Notes: a model not told the origin generated them from the letters alone. A stretch of 64,000 bases of DNA from a bacterium (GCA_036504735.1 DASXUQ010000009.1:229204-293203), one strand, 5' to 3'; counted from the stretch's first letter, positions 8,971 through 17,440 are shown. Translations and numbers: made by a program.

Positions 8971-10233
8971 CTATTTGATCAGCAGCAGCTTCTGCGTATC
9001 TGTGTGCTCGCCAGCCTCCAGCCGCACAAAGTAGATCCCCGATGGCAACATGCTGCCTTCCATCCACAGTCGATGCTCGCCTGCATTCATTCGTTGATCG
9101 GCCAGCGTCTCCACCAACCTCCCTGAGATATCAAACACCGTCACCTTCACCGCGCTTGCCTTTGGCAGAGAAAAAGAAATTGTCGTTACCGGATTGAAGG
9201 GATTGGGGGCACAAGAAAGGCTGAAGGCGGAAGGATGAAGGACGAACCCTCGGTCTGCTGCGTCCAGCGCCGCCGAGCAGTCGTACACATCCAGCCGGCG
9301 ATAGGATGTCACGAAGGCATAGGGTCCGCTCATCGCCACTTCCCCCGTCCATGCGGCGGACCTGTGATAGCCGCTTAAGACCGGTTGCGTGGGGTCCGTA
9401 ACATCGTACACCAGCAGACCCTCATCGCCCGCCGGAACCATCACATGATGGCCCACCGCGGCGATTCCGTCGCTGTAACCATGCGTGATCACATAAGTGA
9501 CATGGTGCGCTGCGCGCGGTTCGGAGACATCGATCACACTGAACGCGCCGCCGAACAGCGTGACATAGGCATAGCCATCCAGCACCGCCACGTGGATCGC
9601 GTCCGAGTCCGGCACAACCGCAACTTCTATCGGCAAAGCCGGATCATGGACGTCCACCACATGCAGACCGCCGGAGGCGGCGACATAGGCATAATCGCCG
9701 GCAAGGCACAGTCCGGAGGGATCATCCGCAAACGGCAGAAATCCGACAAGCTGCGGGTGGCGCGGATCGGCGATGTTGGCGGTAAACAGGCCGCGCGGCA
9801 CATAGCGCACCGCATACAGATAGTTCCCCTGCAGCGCAACATCCCACACCAGTCCGTCGCCTTCGCCGATATTGCTCAGATGCTCGGGCAAGCGCGGATT
9901 GCGGATGTCATACAGATCCACCTGCCCCGCGGCAGACGCGATGGCGCACAGGCTGTCGGACACGGCAATGCCCAGCGCCCCCCAGATGGTGGAGACGGTA
10001 TCGAACGCCGCACTGTCCGGATGCGCGGGATTGGAAACATCCACCACCCACAGCCCTTCCACCGTACTATCCCCGCCCGTCCCCGCAAACGCATAGTCCC
10101 CCTGCACCGCCACCCCATTCAAAAACCCCCGCGAAAGCCCCACCGATCCAATGCGGCGGATGTTGAGGGAATCCTGCGAGAAGGCGGAGGCGCTCAACCA
10201 GAAGATGACAAAGAGCAGAGCAAAGTATTTCAT
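8971..10233 (-). CDS. secreted LVIVD-repeat protein with T9SS sorting domain
   Basis: The ATG at 10233 starts a clear signal peptide (KYFALLFVIFWLSASAFS), with GGAG upstream. Residues about 30-320 contain six or seven LVIVD-type repeats: VVDVSNPAHP, LYDIRNPRLP, TANIADPRHP, VVDVHDPALP, VIDVSEPRAA and VYDVTDPTQP. These form a seven-bladed propeller in related proteins. The last 85 residues are the sorting module: 'CAPNPFNPVTTISFSLP', 'FDISGRLVETLADQ', 'LPSGIYFVRL', ending LLLIK. It lies 37 bases upstream of the next secreted-protein gene, likely in one operon. Ligand or partner unknown. Confidence 0.87.
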   Translation of the reverse strand: MKYFALLFVIFWLSASAFSQDSLNIRRIGSVGLSRGFLNGVAVQGDYAFAGTGGDSTVEGLWVVDVSNPAHPDSAAFDTVSTIWGALGIAVSDSLCAIASAAGQVDLYDIRNPRLPEHLSNIGEGDGLVWDVALQGNYLYAVRYVPRGLFTANIADPRHPQLVGFLPFADDPSGLCLAGDYAYVAASGGLHVVDVHDPALPIEVAVVPDSDAIHVAVLDGYAYVTLFGGAFSVIDVSEPRAAHHVTYVITHGYSDGIAAVGHHVMVPAGDEGLLVYDVTDPTQPVLSGYHRSAAWTGEVAMSGPYAFVTSYRRLDVYDCSAALDAADRGFVLHPSAFSLSCAPNPFNPVTTISFSLPKASAVKVTVFDISGRLVETLADQRMNAGEHRLWMEGSMLPSGIYFVRLEAGEHTDTQKLLLIK

Positions 10234-10263
10234 ATCACGTCTCCGTTCCTTCAAGCGGCTCCG

Positions 10264-10914
10264 TCAGCAATGCGCTTCGAGAACATCAAACAACCGCTTG
10301 CAGTGCGGCGCAGCAGCGCAGACGCGGTTACGATCCAAGAGCTTCAAGATACCAGCAGAGTGTTTGCGTTTTTGATATACACCCTTAGTGGTCTCGCGCG
10401 TTGCGGCCTCCATGCCATGGTAAATATCATTCTTCGGGACTTGCTCAACTTTCGAATGCGAAGGCAATGCGTTTTCTCGAAATCGCTGTCCATAGTGAGT
10501 TCGAAGTGCTTCACGATCCGCCAGAAACCACGCTTCCATCACTTGGACCATCATGTGATAGTGTTCGTCCGGTAATTCAGGCAGGTTCCAGGATGGGTTG
10601 CTGGTCTGCAGGAACTGACGATAATTGACTTTGGCGGGAACATCCTGATCCGAATCCACCACCAAAACCACAAACGCCGTTTCCGAACTCGCCAGCGTGG
10701 CCTTGAAGTCGCTCACCGTATTATCTTTGCTGCCGCCGGGAATGATCCGAAAGCTGACCTTTTCTTTGAATTCACGGAAGAAAACCTCCAGACCTTCGCG
10801 GAATTCAATTTGCTGACTCCTGTTCTGACCACCGCCTTCAATATTGATCCAAATTTGCTTCTTCGGTATTTGCGGTTTCACCAGCGGGTTCCCCCAATGG
10901 CGCCCTTCAACCAC
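10264..10914 (-). CDS. DUF4276 family protein, partner of the AAA ATPase
   Basis: A 216-residue protein with the DUF4276 pattern. An early strand-loop WINIEGGG (about residues 22-29) and VVLVVDSDQDVP (about residues 83-94) resemble the acidic sites of Toprim-like enzymes. It starts at a GTG (10914) inside the ATPase gene, overlapping it by 37 bases. The two proteins are therefore made together. ATPase plus Toprim-like pairs occur in phage-defence systems such as PARIS, AbiL and OLD-related modules, where the ATPase senses and the partner acts. Base composition is visibly lower in GC than the flanking genes. The role as effector is inference. Confidence 0.7.
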   Translation of the reverse strand: MVEGRHWGNPLVKPQIPKKQIWINIEGGGQNRSQQIEFREGLEVFFREFKEKVSFRIIPGGSKDNTVSDFKATLASSETAFVVLVVDSDQDVPAKVNYRQFLQTSNPSWNLPELPDEHYHMMVQVMEAWFLADREALRTHYGQRFRENALPSHSKVEQVPKNDIYHGMEAATRETTKGVYQKRKHSAGILKLLDRNRVCAAAPHCKRLFDVLEAHC

Positions 10915-12083
10915 ACTTCGCCCAGAGAATAGCGCTCAAGCCAATCTTTCATCTTTTCCGGCTCCAAGCGCTGCATCCTCGTCCCCCTACCGTCATGCTC
11001 GCAAACCACGATAGCCTCGGGAATATCGGAGAGTGCCGAGATGAGAAGGTCGGAATGCGTCGTGACAATAAGCTGCGTTCGCGTGGCCGCATCTTTCAAT
11101 AGCTCGGCAATCTTATGAATCATATCAGGATGAAGGCCAAGTTCGGGCTCCTCAATACAAACAAGAGGTGGCGGCGTCGGATGTAAGAGTACCGTGAGAA
11201 GAGAAAGAAAGCGAAGGAACCCGTCGGACATCCGTGTGGCAGGGACGGCTTCGTTGAGCCTTTCTTCTTTCACATAGAGTTGTATTGCACTTCCAGAGGG
11301 CGAAATGTGCAACGAGGTGATTCGCGGATAAAGTCCACGCAAGTGCTCTGTCACGCGTTCTCCTAACTCCGAATCGAGAAACAACGAATTCAGAACCGAA
11401 GCGAGATTTCTCGCGTTTTCCTGAAGGAAATCGCCGCGAAGATCTGCGCTCTGCGGTTGGCGATTTGCAGCGTGTCGCCCAGAAGACCAATCCGTATAAA
11501 GTCGAATTTCGGCCAGTGAGTTCCCAATCCGCGCCGCCTCCGGGTGAAAGAGTTCATCTCGAGTACGGTCGAACAGCGATTTTTGTGGATCAGGATCTTG
11601 ATCATAAATGAAGAGATACTCTTCGGCAGACCTCTCGGGAAGTCGGCGCTTCACCTGTGCTGCTTTCTGCAATCGTACAAATAGCCTCTCTTCAGGCTGG
11701 TGGTCGCGCAGCAGAAGTAGCACCTCATTCATAATTTCAGCACGATAGTTCGCTATGACAAAAGATAGTGTGTACTGAATGGACGCTTGTTCACCGGTCC
11801 AGGGGAAATTGACCGTTATTATCGGCACGTTCTGTGTCGCTTGTTGATCGCCAGAAGTCACACCCTTAGACATCCACTCTATGGCGCCACTCATCAGGAA
11901 AGGTTCCGTGAAATCATCCCGTAATGATCGGAGAATGCTCACTACATCAATCAGATTCGACTTCCCCGACCCGTTCGGCCCGATCAGCACATTCAACGGC
12001 TGGAGTTCAAGATCGATCCCCTCTTCGTCAAATGAGAGAAGGTTCTGCACCTTGATGCGACGGATGAATCTTTTGCCTTCCAT
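10878..12083 (-). CDS. AAA family (ABC/OLD-type) ATPase, probable defence sensor
   Basis: This 401-residue ATPase has the P-loop GPNGSGKSNLID (about residues 35-46). The ABC-like signature region is MSDGFLRFLSLLTVLL (about 283-298), Walker B with catalytic Glu is LVCIEEPELGLHP (about 305-317), and a switch histidine lies in VTTHSDLL. It lacks the long coiled-coil of SMC proteins and is shorter than typical RecF-region proteins in its middle part. I read it as an AAA_21/OLD-like ATPase, not RecF. AAGGAG precedes the ATG at 12083. Together with the overlapping DUF4276 gene it forms a compact two-gene cassette between housekeeping genes, with less GC than its neighbours. Confidence 0.8.
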   Translation of the reverse strand: MEGKRFIRRIKVQNLLSFDEEGIDLELQPLNVLIGPNGSGKSNLIDVVSILRSLRDDFTEPFLMSGAIEWMSKGVTSGDQQATQNVPIITVNFPWTGEQASIQYTLSFVIANYRAEIMNEVLLLLRDHQPEERLFVRLQKAAQVKRRLPERSAEEYLFIYDQDPDPQKSLFDRTRDELFHPEAARIGNSLAEIRLYTDWSSGRHAANRQPQSADLRGDFLQENARNLASVLNSLFLDSELGERVTEHLRGLYPRITSLHISPSGSAIQLYVKEERLNEAVPATRMSDGFLRFLSLLTVLLHPTPPPLVCIEEPELGLHPDMIHKIAELLKDAATRTQLIVTTHSDLLISALSDIPEAIVVCEHDGRGTRMQRLEPEKMKDWLERYSLGEVWLKGAIGGTRW

Positions 12084-12115
12084 GAGTGACTCCTTGGCCT
12101 AATTGCTTTTCTGAA

Positions 12116-13246
12116 TTACCACCCGATCCCGAATTTCCCTAACTGCTCTTTCATCCAGGAATAGGGCATGACCGTCTCCTGGGTGTGGGCGCCGGGGGGA
12201 ACTTTGCCTTGCAAAATGGCAAGGGTGATGGCGGCGGCGGGGAAGGCGGTCATCTGGCCCATGGCGCTGATGCCGTGCTGCTCATCCTGCCGCACCACCA
12301 GTTCGATCTTTTCTTCGCGGCCACCGTCGCCGCGGGCGGTAACACGCGTCAGCACCACGTCGGGCACATTCTTGGGCAGGGTTTCTTCGAGCACCGCTGC
12401 CAGCATCTCCCGCGGACTGGCTTCAGCGCCGCTTTCAAGATGATACTTGCGGGTGGAAGTCATGCCGGTATCGCGCAGCAGCTTGAGGGCGTCGAAGTGT
12501 CCCGGATAGCGGATGGTCTTGTAATCGAGCCGGTCCACCTTGCCCAGCAGTGTGCGCGGCAGAGTGGAGGTGCCGCCGGAGGTGACAAACGCTTCAAACG
12601 TGCCGAGGCCGTCAAACTCGAGACTTTCCAGATCGGACGGCGCGAGTACCAGCGCCTCTTTGCCGTCGCGGATTTCCCGCGCGTCTTCGAGGTACTCGTT
12701 TAAGAGCCCGTGGATCGAAAAAAACTGCGCGTACTTCAGCGGCCCTTCCGGCTTCTGCGGCAGTCCGCCCACGCGCAGATGCACTTCCTCGCAGCGCTTG
12801 AAACGGTGCACGAGATCCCACGCCAGAATGCTGACCAACCCCGGCGCCAGTCCCGTATCGGGGATGAACACGATGCCCTTGCGCGCGGCTTCATTGCTCA
12901 TGCCCAGCGTAAGATCGGTGATCTGCGGATTGCCGCCGAGGTCCACCATGGAAATGCGGCTGCGCAGGGCGGCGCGGGCCACGCGGGGATTCAGAAAATA
13001 GGGCACGCAGGACAGGCACACCTTGGTGCCGCCCAGCACATTGCCGACTTCGATCTCGCTGGCCGCATCGGCAATCTTGGTTTCTACCAGATCACTGTTC
13101 AGCCACTGCGCCGCACTGCGCAGCGTTGCCTCGCTGCTGTCCGCCAGCCGCACCGGAAACGGCCCGTCGGGATGATGTACAAAAAAATACGCCGCGACGC
13201 GTCCCATCAGCCCCGCGCCGAGAATCAGAATTTCTGGATTAGGCAT
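12116..13246 (-). CDS. saccharopine dehydrogenase-like NAD(P)-binding oxidoreductase, copy 1
   Basis: A 376-residue protein with an N-terminal Rossmann motif ILGAGLMGRVAAYFF (residues 7-21). It has the saccharopine dehydrogenase/lysine 6-dehydrogenase core: 'CLSCVPYFLNPRVARAAL', 'MVDLGGNPQIT', 'PDTGLAPGLVSILAWDLVHRF' and 'FVTSGGTSTLPRTL'. It would reduce or oxidise an amino-acid-derived imine, such as lysine or a saccharopine-like adduct. The exact substrate is not determined by sequence alone. The paralog at 13602-14732 has the same length and collinear motifs, so the pair arose by tandem duplication. Between them lie word repeats and a broken sorting domain. Confidence 0.82.
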   Translation of the reverse strand: MPNPEILILGAGLMGRVAAYFFVHHPDGPFPVRLADSSEATLRSAAQWLNSDLVETKIADAASEIEVGNVLGGTKVCLSCVPYFLNPRVARAALRSRISMVDLGGNPQITDLTLGMSNEAARKGIVFIPDTGLAPGLVSILAWDLVHRFKRCEEVHLRVGGLPQKPEGPLKYAQFFSIHGLLNEYLEDAREIRDGKEALVLAPSDLESLEFDGLGTFEAFVTSGGTSTLPRTLLGKVDRLDYKTIRYPGHFDALKLLRDTGMTSTRKYHLESGAEASPREMLAAVLEETLPKNVPDVVLTRVTARGDGGREEKIELVVRQDEQHGISAMGQMTAFPAAAITLAILQGKVPPGAHTQETVMPYSWMKEQLGKFGIGW

Positions 13247-13300
13247 AGGATTCCGAAAATAGGAAATTGGAAATTAGAAATAGAAAACTCTTGGCGCCGC
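13247..13300. repeat. degenerate GGAAATTAGAAAT word repeat
   Basis: Positions 13250-13290 read as tandem variants of GGAAATTxGAAA. The same words occur at the end of rnpA (35750-35772) and inside the YdeI-like gene (60004-60040). Confidence 0.6.
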
Positions 13301-13382
13301 TCATTTCAGCACCACAAACTTCTGCAATACCGACCGTTGCCCGCTGGACACTTTCAGCACATACATACCCGACGCTTCTGCC

Positions 13383-13407
13383 GTAGGGGCACGGCATGCC
13401 GTGCCCG
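13383..13407 (+). repeat. REP-like palindrome, gamma family variant
   Basis: GTAG followed by GGGCACGGC-AT-GCCGTGCCC. It differs from the main gamma type (GGACACGGC arms) by compensating changes on both arms. This suggests that pairing is conserved. Confidence 0.8.
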
Positions 13408-13498
13408 TCTGTATCCCCGTCACCACCTGCTCCCCAAACTTCTGCAACGCGGCTGAGCACAAACCGCCGACGCCACCAGCACCATCACCCAAAGCAAA

Positions 13499-13524
13499 CC
13501 CCTGCCGAACCAACCGGGCAGGGG
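13499..13524 (-). terminator. probable terminator of the second dehydrogenase gene
   Basis: CCCCTGCC and GGCAGGGG form an 8-bp stem with a short loop. On the minus strand it is followed by TTTGCTTT. It lies about 80 bases past the stop at 13602. A Rho-independent terminator is likely but the T-run is broken. Confidence 0.5.
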
Positions 13525-13601
13525 TCGGGATGGATCGCAAGAGACATCTGTTGCCGCTGCCTTCACGATGCCCTCCAAAAATTGCGCGCGGCGTCTCCGC
13601 T

Positions 13602-14732
13602 TTACAGCGTGATGCCGTAATAGCCGAGCTGCTCTTTCATCCAGCCAAAGGGAATCACGGTTTCCTGCGCGTGAGAGCCGGGAGCAACTTTGCCTTGCAG
13701 AATCGCCAGCGTCACTGCCGCGGCAGGGAATCCCGTCACCTGCTCCATGGCCGAGAGGCCGCTGGAAGCATCGGGCTTGACCACCAGTTCGATCTTCTCC
13801 TGCTTGCCGCCGTCACCCGTGGCCGCTACGCGCACCAGCACCATGTCCGCCACATCCTTGGGCAGTTTGGCTTCGAGCACCTTCACCAGCATTTCGCGCG
13901 GACTAAGCTGCCCGCACTTGAATTCATACGGCGTCAGATCGGCCAGGCCAAGGTCGCGCAGATATTCCAGCGCTTCCATATGGCCGGGATAGCGCATCGT
14001 CTTATAGCTCAGCCGGTTGACCTTGCCTTCGAGGGTGCGCGGCAGCGTGGACGTGCCGCCGGAGGTCACAAAGGCTTCAAACGTGCCGTGGCCGGGGAAG
14101 TCGATGGTTTCCAGATCGGAGAGCGAGGGCACCGTCACCACTTTGCCGTTGCGGATTTCGCGCGCGTCTTCGAAATATTCATTGACCAGACCGTGGATCG
14201 AAAAGAACGCCGTGTAGTTCAGCGGTCCCGTCGGCACCTGCGGTAGACCGCCCGCCCACAAGCGCACGTCATCGCACTTCTTGAAGCGGTGCACCAGTTC
14301 CCACACCACGATGTTCAGCAGTCCCGGAGAAAAACCGGTGTCGGGGATGAAGGCCACGCCGCGCGCGCGGCAGTCTTCGTCCATCTTCAGGATCTCATCG
14401 GTGACGTCGGCCTTCAGGCCGAGGTCCACATACGATACGCCCAGCGACAGGCAGGCGCGGGCGATGGCGGGATTCAAAAAATAGGGGACGCAGGACAGGC
14501 AGACGCGCACTCCTGAGAGCGCGCGCAGCAGCATATCGTTGCGCGTGGCGTCGAGCCGCATGGTATGCACCCGGTTGCCGTCGGCGAGGATCTTCTCCGC
14601 GCTGTCCAGCACCGCTTCATCATGATCGGCCAGCAGAACGGGAAAGGGACCTTGGGGGTGATTGCGGAAGAAATACGCCGCTGCGCGGCCCATCAGGCCG
14701 GCGCCGACGATCAGGATTTCGGGTTTATCCAT
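13602..14732 (-). CDS. saccharopine dehydrogenase-like NAD(P)-binding oxidoreductase, copy 2
   Basis: A 376-residue paralog of 12116-13246. Shared landmarks in order are the Rossmann VGAGLMGRAAAYFF (residues 8-21), CLSCVPYFLNPAIARA, 'YVDLGLKADVTDEIL', PDTGFSPGLLNIVVWELVHRF (split here as PDTGFSPGLL and NIVVWELVHRF), 'FVTSGGTSTLPRTLEGKV' and the C-terminal 'SHAQETVIPFGWMKEQLG'. Equal length and collinearity argue for a recent family expansion, perhaps with different substrates or a heteromeric enzyme. A role in lysine or polyamine metabolism is plausible but not shown. The two genes are 355 bases apart on the same strand. Confidence 0.82.
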   Translation of the reverse strand: MDKPEILIVGAGLMGRAAAYFFRNHPQGPFPVLLADHDEAVLDSAEKILADGNRVHTMRLDATRNDMLLRALSGVRVCLSCVPYFLNPAIARACLSLGVSYVDLGLKADVTDEILKMDEDCRARGVAFIPDTGFSPGLLNIVVWELVHRFKKCDDVRLWAGGLPQVPTGPLNYTAFFSIHGLVNEYFEDAREIRNGKVVTVPSLSDLETIDFPGHGTFEAFVTSGGTSTLPRTLEGKVNRLSYKTMRYPGHMEALEYLRDLGLADLTPYEFKCGQLSPREMLVKVLEAKLPKDVADMVLVRVAATGDGGKQEKIELVVKPDASSGLSAMEQVTGFPAAAVTLAILQGKVAPGSHAQETVIPFGWMKEQLGYYGITL

Positions 14733-14799
14733 GACGCGTTCTTTCTGGCGGACAGCGCCCGCCGATGTGGAAGTTCACCGGGAGTTTTTCCCGGAGCGG

Positions 14800-15267
14800 T
14801 TACGGTTCGACGTGCTCGATGGGCTCGGCGATGGCGGGCTTTTCCTGATGAATGATCGCTCCCATCGGCTCTTCCAGTTCGAGCAGGCGATGGGTCAGCA
14901 GATTGCAGGCCACTGCCGGGTGATCCTGCACCAGCCGCTCGGCTTCGCTGCGGCTCTTGACCTTCAGCAGCCACATGCCGCCGATGGACGAGGGATAGCC
15001 GCCGCTCATCAGCAGTTGCCCGCGACGGATCATGTCATGCATGCGCTCGGTCAGCTTGGGACGGATAGCGGCAAAGTGGGTCTTGCGCGCGCCCGGCACA
15101 GGTTGAAAGTGCACCTGAAAATACAAATGCTCGGGGCGCTTTTCCAGTGGCACACTTTCCACGGGAGCGGCAGGTCGGGGCACGCGCAGCCGACGGCGCA
15201 CCACCGGAGGCTCTTTTTTCGGTTCCTGATCGTTTAGCATAAGGTTCCTGTTGCTCTTATCGTTCAT
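14800..15267 (-). CDS. YCII-domain protein with a proline/arginine-rich N-terminal extension
   Basis: A 155-residue protein. Residues about 45-140 form a YciI-like ferredoxin fold: 'HLYFQVHFQPVPGARKTHFAAIRP', 'LLMSGGYPSSIGGMWLLKVKS', 'EAERLVQDHPAV'. The first 43 residues are basic and proline-rich (RRRLRVPRPAAPVE), which is not usual for YciI. YCII proteins are small putative enzymes, some related to muconolactone isomerase or chlorodienelactone chemistry; most have no known reaction. A second start (residue 10) is possible. It lies 67 bases upstream of the dehydrogenase start and may share its transcript. Confidence 0.72.
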   Translation of the reverse strand: MNDKSNRNLMLNDQEPKKEPPVVRRRLRVPRPAAPVESVPLEKRPEHLYFQVHFQPVPGARKTHFAAIRPKLTERMHDMIRRGQLLMSGGYPSSIGGMWLLKVKSRSEAERLVQDHPAVACNLLTHRLLELEEPMGAIIHQEKPAIAEPIEHVEP

Positions 15268-15354
15268 GGATCAACGTCAATTCGGGTCCATCACTGCTTT
15301 CCCCGTGTACGCAGGGAAGCTCCGGAGGAAAGGATTTCCTTCATCCTTCCGCCT

Positions 15355-15783
15355 TCATCCTTCTTTCGTTGCTTCCGCCACCTTCTTCAGCTTTTCGAGA
15401 AAGTAGCCGCCCCAGGAGTTGCGCTCGCGGTCGCACAACTCTTCAGAGGGAAAGCCTTCCATCTTGAGCGTCAGCACCGACTTGGCCTCATGGGTCTCGA
15501 TGCTGAAGGCCTGGCGCGTGAGAAAGGTGCCCTCGTCGGAATCTTCGGTGTTCACCCACAGCGGCGTAACCAGCCCGAGGAGGAACGGCGGATCATAGAC
15601 CACGATTTCGCTTTCGATCAGGCGGCCTTCCTCGTCGCGCTTGCGGATCCTGCCCGCCAGACACATATCATCCTGCACCCACTGGCAGTAATCCCACTGG
15701 GTGATCCGTGCCGGATCGGTAATCGCCGCAAATACCGTATGCGGCGGCGCGGCAATAACAGTCTTGAGTTCAAAGGAGTGCAT
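15355..15783 (-). CDS. SRPBCC / AHSA1-like START-fold protein
   Basis: A 142-residue small ligand-binding-fold protein. The opening FELKTVIAAPPHTVFAAITD (residues 4-23) with 'PARITQWDYCQW' is typical of activator-of-Hsp90/polyketide-cyclase-like SRPBCC domains. The long C-terminal helix is 'NSWGGYFLEKLKKVAEATKEG'. The last codons run into the CTTCATCC word repeat, so the end of the protein is partly repeat-encoded. Ligand unknown. Another SRPBCC gene, with a very different basic tail, is at 59094-59636. Confidence 0.78.
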   Translation of the reverse strand: MHSFELKTVIAAPPHTVFAAITDPARITQWDYCQWVQDDMCLAGRIRKRDEEGRLIESEIVVYDPPFLLGLVTPLWVNTEDSDEGTFLTRQAFSIETHEAKSVLTLKMEGFPSEELCDRERNSWGGYFLEKLKKVAEATKEG

Positions 15784-15877
15784 GGGCGTTTGTCGGAAAA
15801 TGAAAAATCAAAAATGAAAAACCTGAAAGGGGAGATGCCCCGGCGGCCTTTTTCATTTCTAATTTTGAGTTTTTTAT

Positions 15878-16801
15878 TTAAGCTAAAATCGTTCTGTCGG
15901 TTTCTTCCACGGAAAACGTGACGGGCGTGCTGCCGCAAGGGTCGCCATCCAGTTGCACAAAGGACGGCGGTGTGGTGGTCACGGTGATTTCCGTAGCCAT
16001 GCCGCAGGTCACACCGTGCATCTTGGAGAGGGTTTCGAAGAGCATTCCCACCGCAAACCGGCCGATATTCCACTTGGACTTGCCGCCCAGAATCGCATAG
16101 GTCAGTTGCGGCAGACTGGGGTCTTTGAGCGGGAGCACGTGAAACGGTCCGCCGTAGTGCTGGCCGCGGCCCACGATGACACCCAGCACATCTTCTTCCC
16201 AGGGGACTCCGTCGATCGTAATCTGGAACTTCGGCGGCGAGTAGGAAAGATAGCTGGGGAAAATCTGCAGCGCGTAGGCCCCTTGGCTCAAAAACTGTTT
16301 GAGAGGGTAGCCGGTGCGATGCACCACCAGCGCGTCGAAGCCCACCGAGGCCACGCTGGCAAAGGGGCGGCCATTGCCGCAGCCCAGGCGCACCGAGCGC
16401 GTGTGGCCCGAGGCCAGCAGGCCCATCCACATGTCCGGAGAGCGCGGGATATTCCAGTTGAGGGCAAACAGATTGGACGTGCCGCCGGGATAGTAGGCAA
16501 TGCGCACGTGCAGCGGCAACTGCGCGATCACTTCCCACAGCGTGCCGTCGCCGCCGATGATGATCACCGCTTCCATGCCGAGACGCACGCCTTCCAGCAC
16601 CACCCGCGAGCATTCCAGCGCGCCGTGCGGACAGACCACCTTGTAGCCGCGCGCTTGGAGCAACGACACCAGTTTGCGCGCCCGCAGTTTGGAGCCCGCG
16701 TGTCCTGACACCGGATTGTAGATCGCCAGTGTCACGTCCGGCGCAAAGGGATGTTCGGCGCGAGTCTCGCTCGCCTCCATCAGATAATCGGCTTCAACCA
16801 T
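15878..16801 (-). CDS. diacylglycerol kinase-family lipid kinase (YegS/DagK-like)
   Basis: About 307 residues if started at the ATG at 16801, which follows an AGGG. An upstream in-frame ATG at 16894 would add residues encoded by a REP palindrome and is less likely. DAGK_cat landmarks are LAIYNPVSGHAGSK (N-terminal strand and Gly loop), IIIGGDGTLWEVI (the GGDGT nucleotide motif) and YYPGGTSNLFALN (the GT-N-FA motif). The C-terminal half is the beta-rich lid with 'VQLDGDP', a usual ending of this family. It phosphorylates a membrane lipid, probably diacylglycerol or a sphingoid-like base, on the cytoplasmic face. Lipid specificity is unknown. Confidence 0.85.
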   Translation of the reverse strand: MVEADYLMEASETRAEHPFAPDVTLAIYNPVSGHAGSKLRARKLVSLLQARGYKVVCPHGALECSRVVLEGVRLGMEAVIIIGGDGTLWEVIAQLPLHVRIAYYPGGTSNLFALNWNIPRSPDMWMGLLASGHTRSVRLGCGNGRPFASVASVGFDALVVHRTGYPLKQFLSQGAYALQIFPSYLSYSPPKFQITIDGVPWEEDVLGVIVGRGQHYGGPFHVLPLKDPSLPQLTYAILGGKSKWNIGRFAVGMLFETLSKMHGVTCGMATEITVTTTPPSFVQLDGDPCGSTPVTFSVEETDRTILA

Positions 16802-16844
16802 GAATAACCCTAATGATAATCCACATTCCCCCCGCTCTTCATAT

Positions 16845-16869
16845 GTAGGGACACGGCTTGCCGTGTCCG
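16845..16869 (+). repeat. REP-like palindrome, gamma family
   Basis: GTAG followed by GGACACGGC-TT-GCCGTGTCC, upstream of the lipid kinase start. It is the same sequence as the copy upstream of the transposase at 51718 and the inverse of the one inside that gene. Confidence 0.9.
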
Positions 16870-16901
16870 CCTGCCGCGTGTCCGTCTGCCGCATGCGCTC
16901 G

Positions 16902-17387
16902 TCAATCCGCAGGCGTCAAGTCTTTTTCCATATACAACGCGCCGGGAATAGGATTGTAGCGGTACGGTTCGATCTCCCGGAATCCCTGCGCCCGATACAG
17001 CGCCACGGCCGTCTGCATCTGCTGGGCAATGGTGTCGAGCCGCATCTGCCTGTAGCCGATCTCCCGCGCTTCGGTCATCAATTGCTCAGAGAGCAGCTTG
17101 CCGATTCCCAGCCCCCGCGCCTGGGGCCGCACATACAGCCGCTTCATCTCGCACACCGTTTCGCTGATCCGCCTGAGCGCCCCGCACCCCACCGCTGCCC
17201 CGTCGAGATACGCAATCAACAATCTCCCCACCGCCCCCGCATACTCCCCCGGCAACCCCGCCACTTCCTCTTCAAATCCCTGAAACCCCAAATCAAACCC
17301 CAACGACTCGGCATACTCTATGAAGAGGGCGCGGGCCTCTACGATCTGCTTTTCATCCTGTGCCTGAAGAATGGAGAGCATGCTCAT
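16902..17387 (-). CDS. GNAT family N-acetyltransferase
   Basis: The start at 17387 follows GGGAGAAAAG and gives 161 residues; an upstream in-frame ATG at 17417 lies next to a REP. The protein has the acetyl-CoA binding core of the GNAT fold: 'GCGALRRISETVCEMKRLYV' (strand 4), then 'RPQARGLGIGKLLSEQLM' with the R/Q-x-x-G-x-G/A loop as ARGLGIG (about residues 94-100), and the later 'MRLDTIAQQMQTAVALYRAQGF'. It transfers acetyl from acetyl-CoA to an amine on a small molecule or protein; substrate unknown. It lies immediately downstream of a REP-associated transposase gene. Confidence 0.85.
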   Translation of the reverse strand: MSMLSILQAQDEKQIVEARALFIEYAESLGFDLGFQGFEEEVAGLPGEYAGAVGRLLIAYLDGAAVGCGALRRISETVCEMKRLYVRPQARGLGIGKLLSEQLMTEAREIGYRQMRLDTIAQQMQTAVALYRAQGFREIEPYRYNPIPGALYMEKDLTPAD

Positions 17388-17411
17388 CTTTCTTTTCTCC
17401 CGAGGAGAAGA

Positions 17412-17433
17412 GCGCACAGCCGTGCGGCACTAC
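17412..17433 (-). repeat. REP-like palindrome, alpha family
   Basis: On the minus strand GTAG is followed by TGCCGCACGG-CTGTGCGC. It lies just downstream of the alpha transposase gene (17441-18004), in the same orientation as the copy upstream of that gene. Confidence 0.85.
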
Positions 17434-17440
17434 AACCATG

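Larger units (their letters stand above)
13301..13540 (-). pseudogene. relic T9SS sorting domain interrupted by a REP element
   Basis: Only the last part of a sorting module survives. The final 24 codons give ASGMYVLKVSSGQRSV then LQKFVVLK and a stop, the same ending as the intact cargo proteins. Upstream, a GTAG palindrome of the gamma REP family (13383-13407) is in frame (TGTACRAPT). Beyond it no NPFNP segment, propeller or signal peptide remains; only a second 'LQKF' is seen. This looks like a decayed duplicate between the two dehydrogenase paralogs. It may be an open frame only by chance. Confidence 0.5.

Noticed and set aside
10878-12083. ATPase considered as RecF
   Set aside because: It is far from dnaN, lacks RecF spacing, and is fused by overlap to a DUF4276 gene, which fits an OLD/AAA_21-type pair better.
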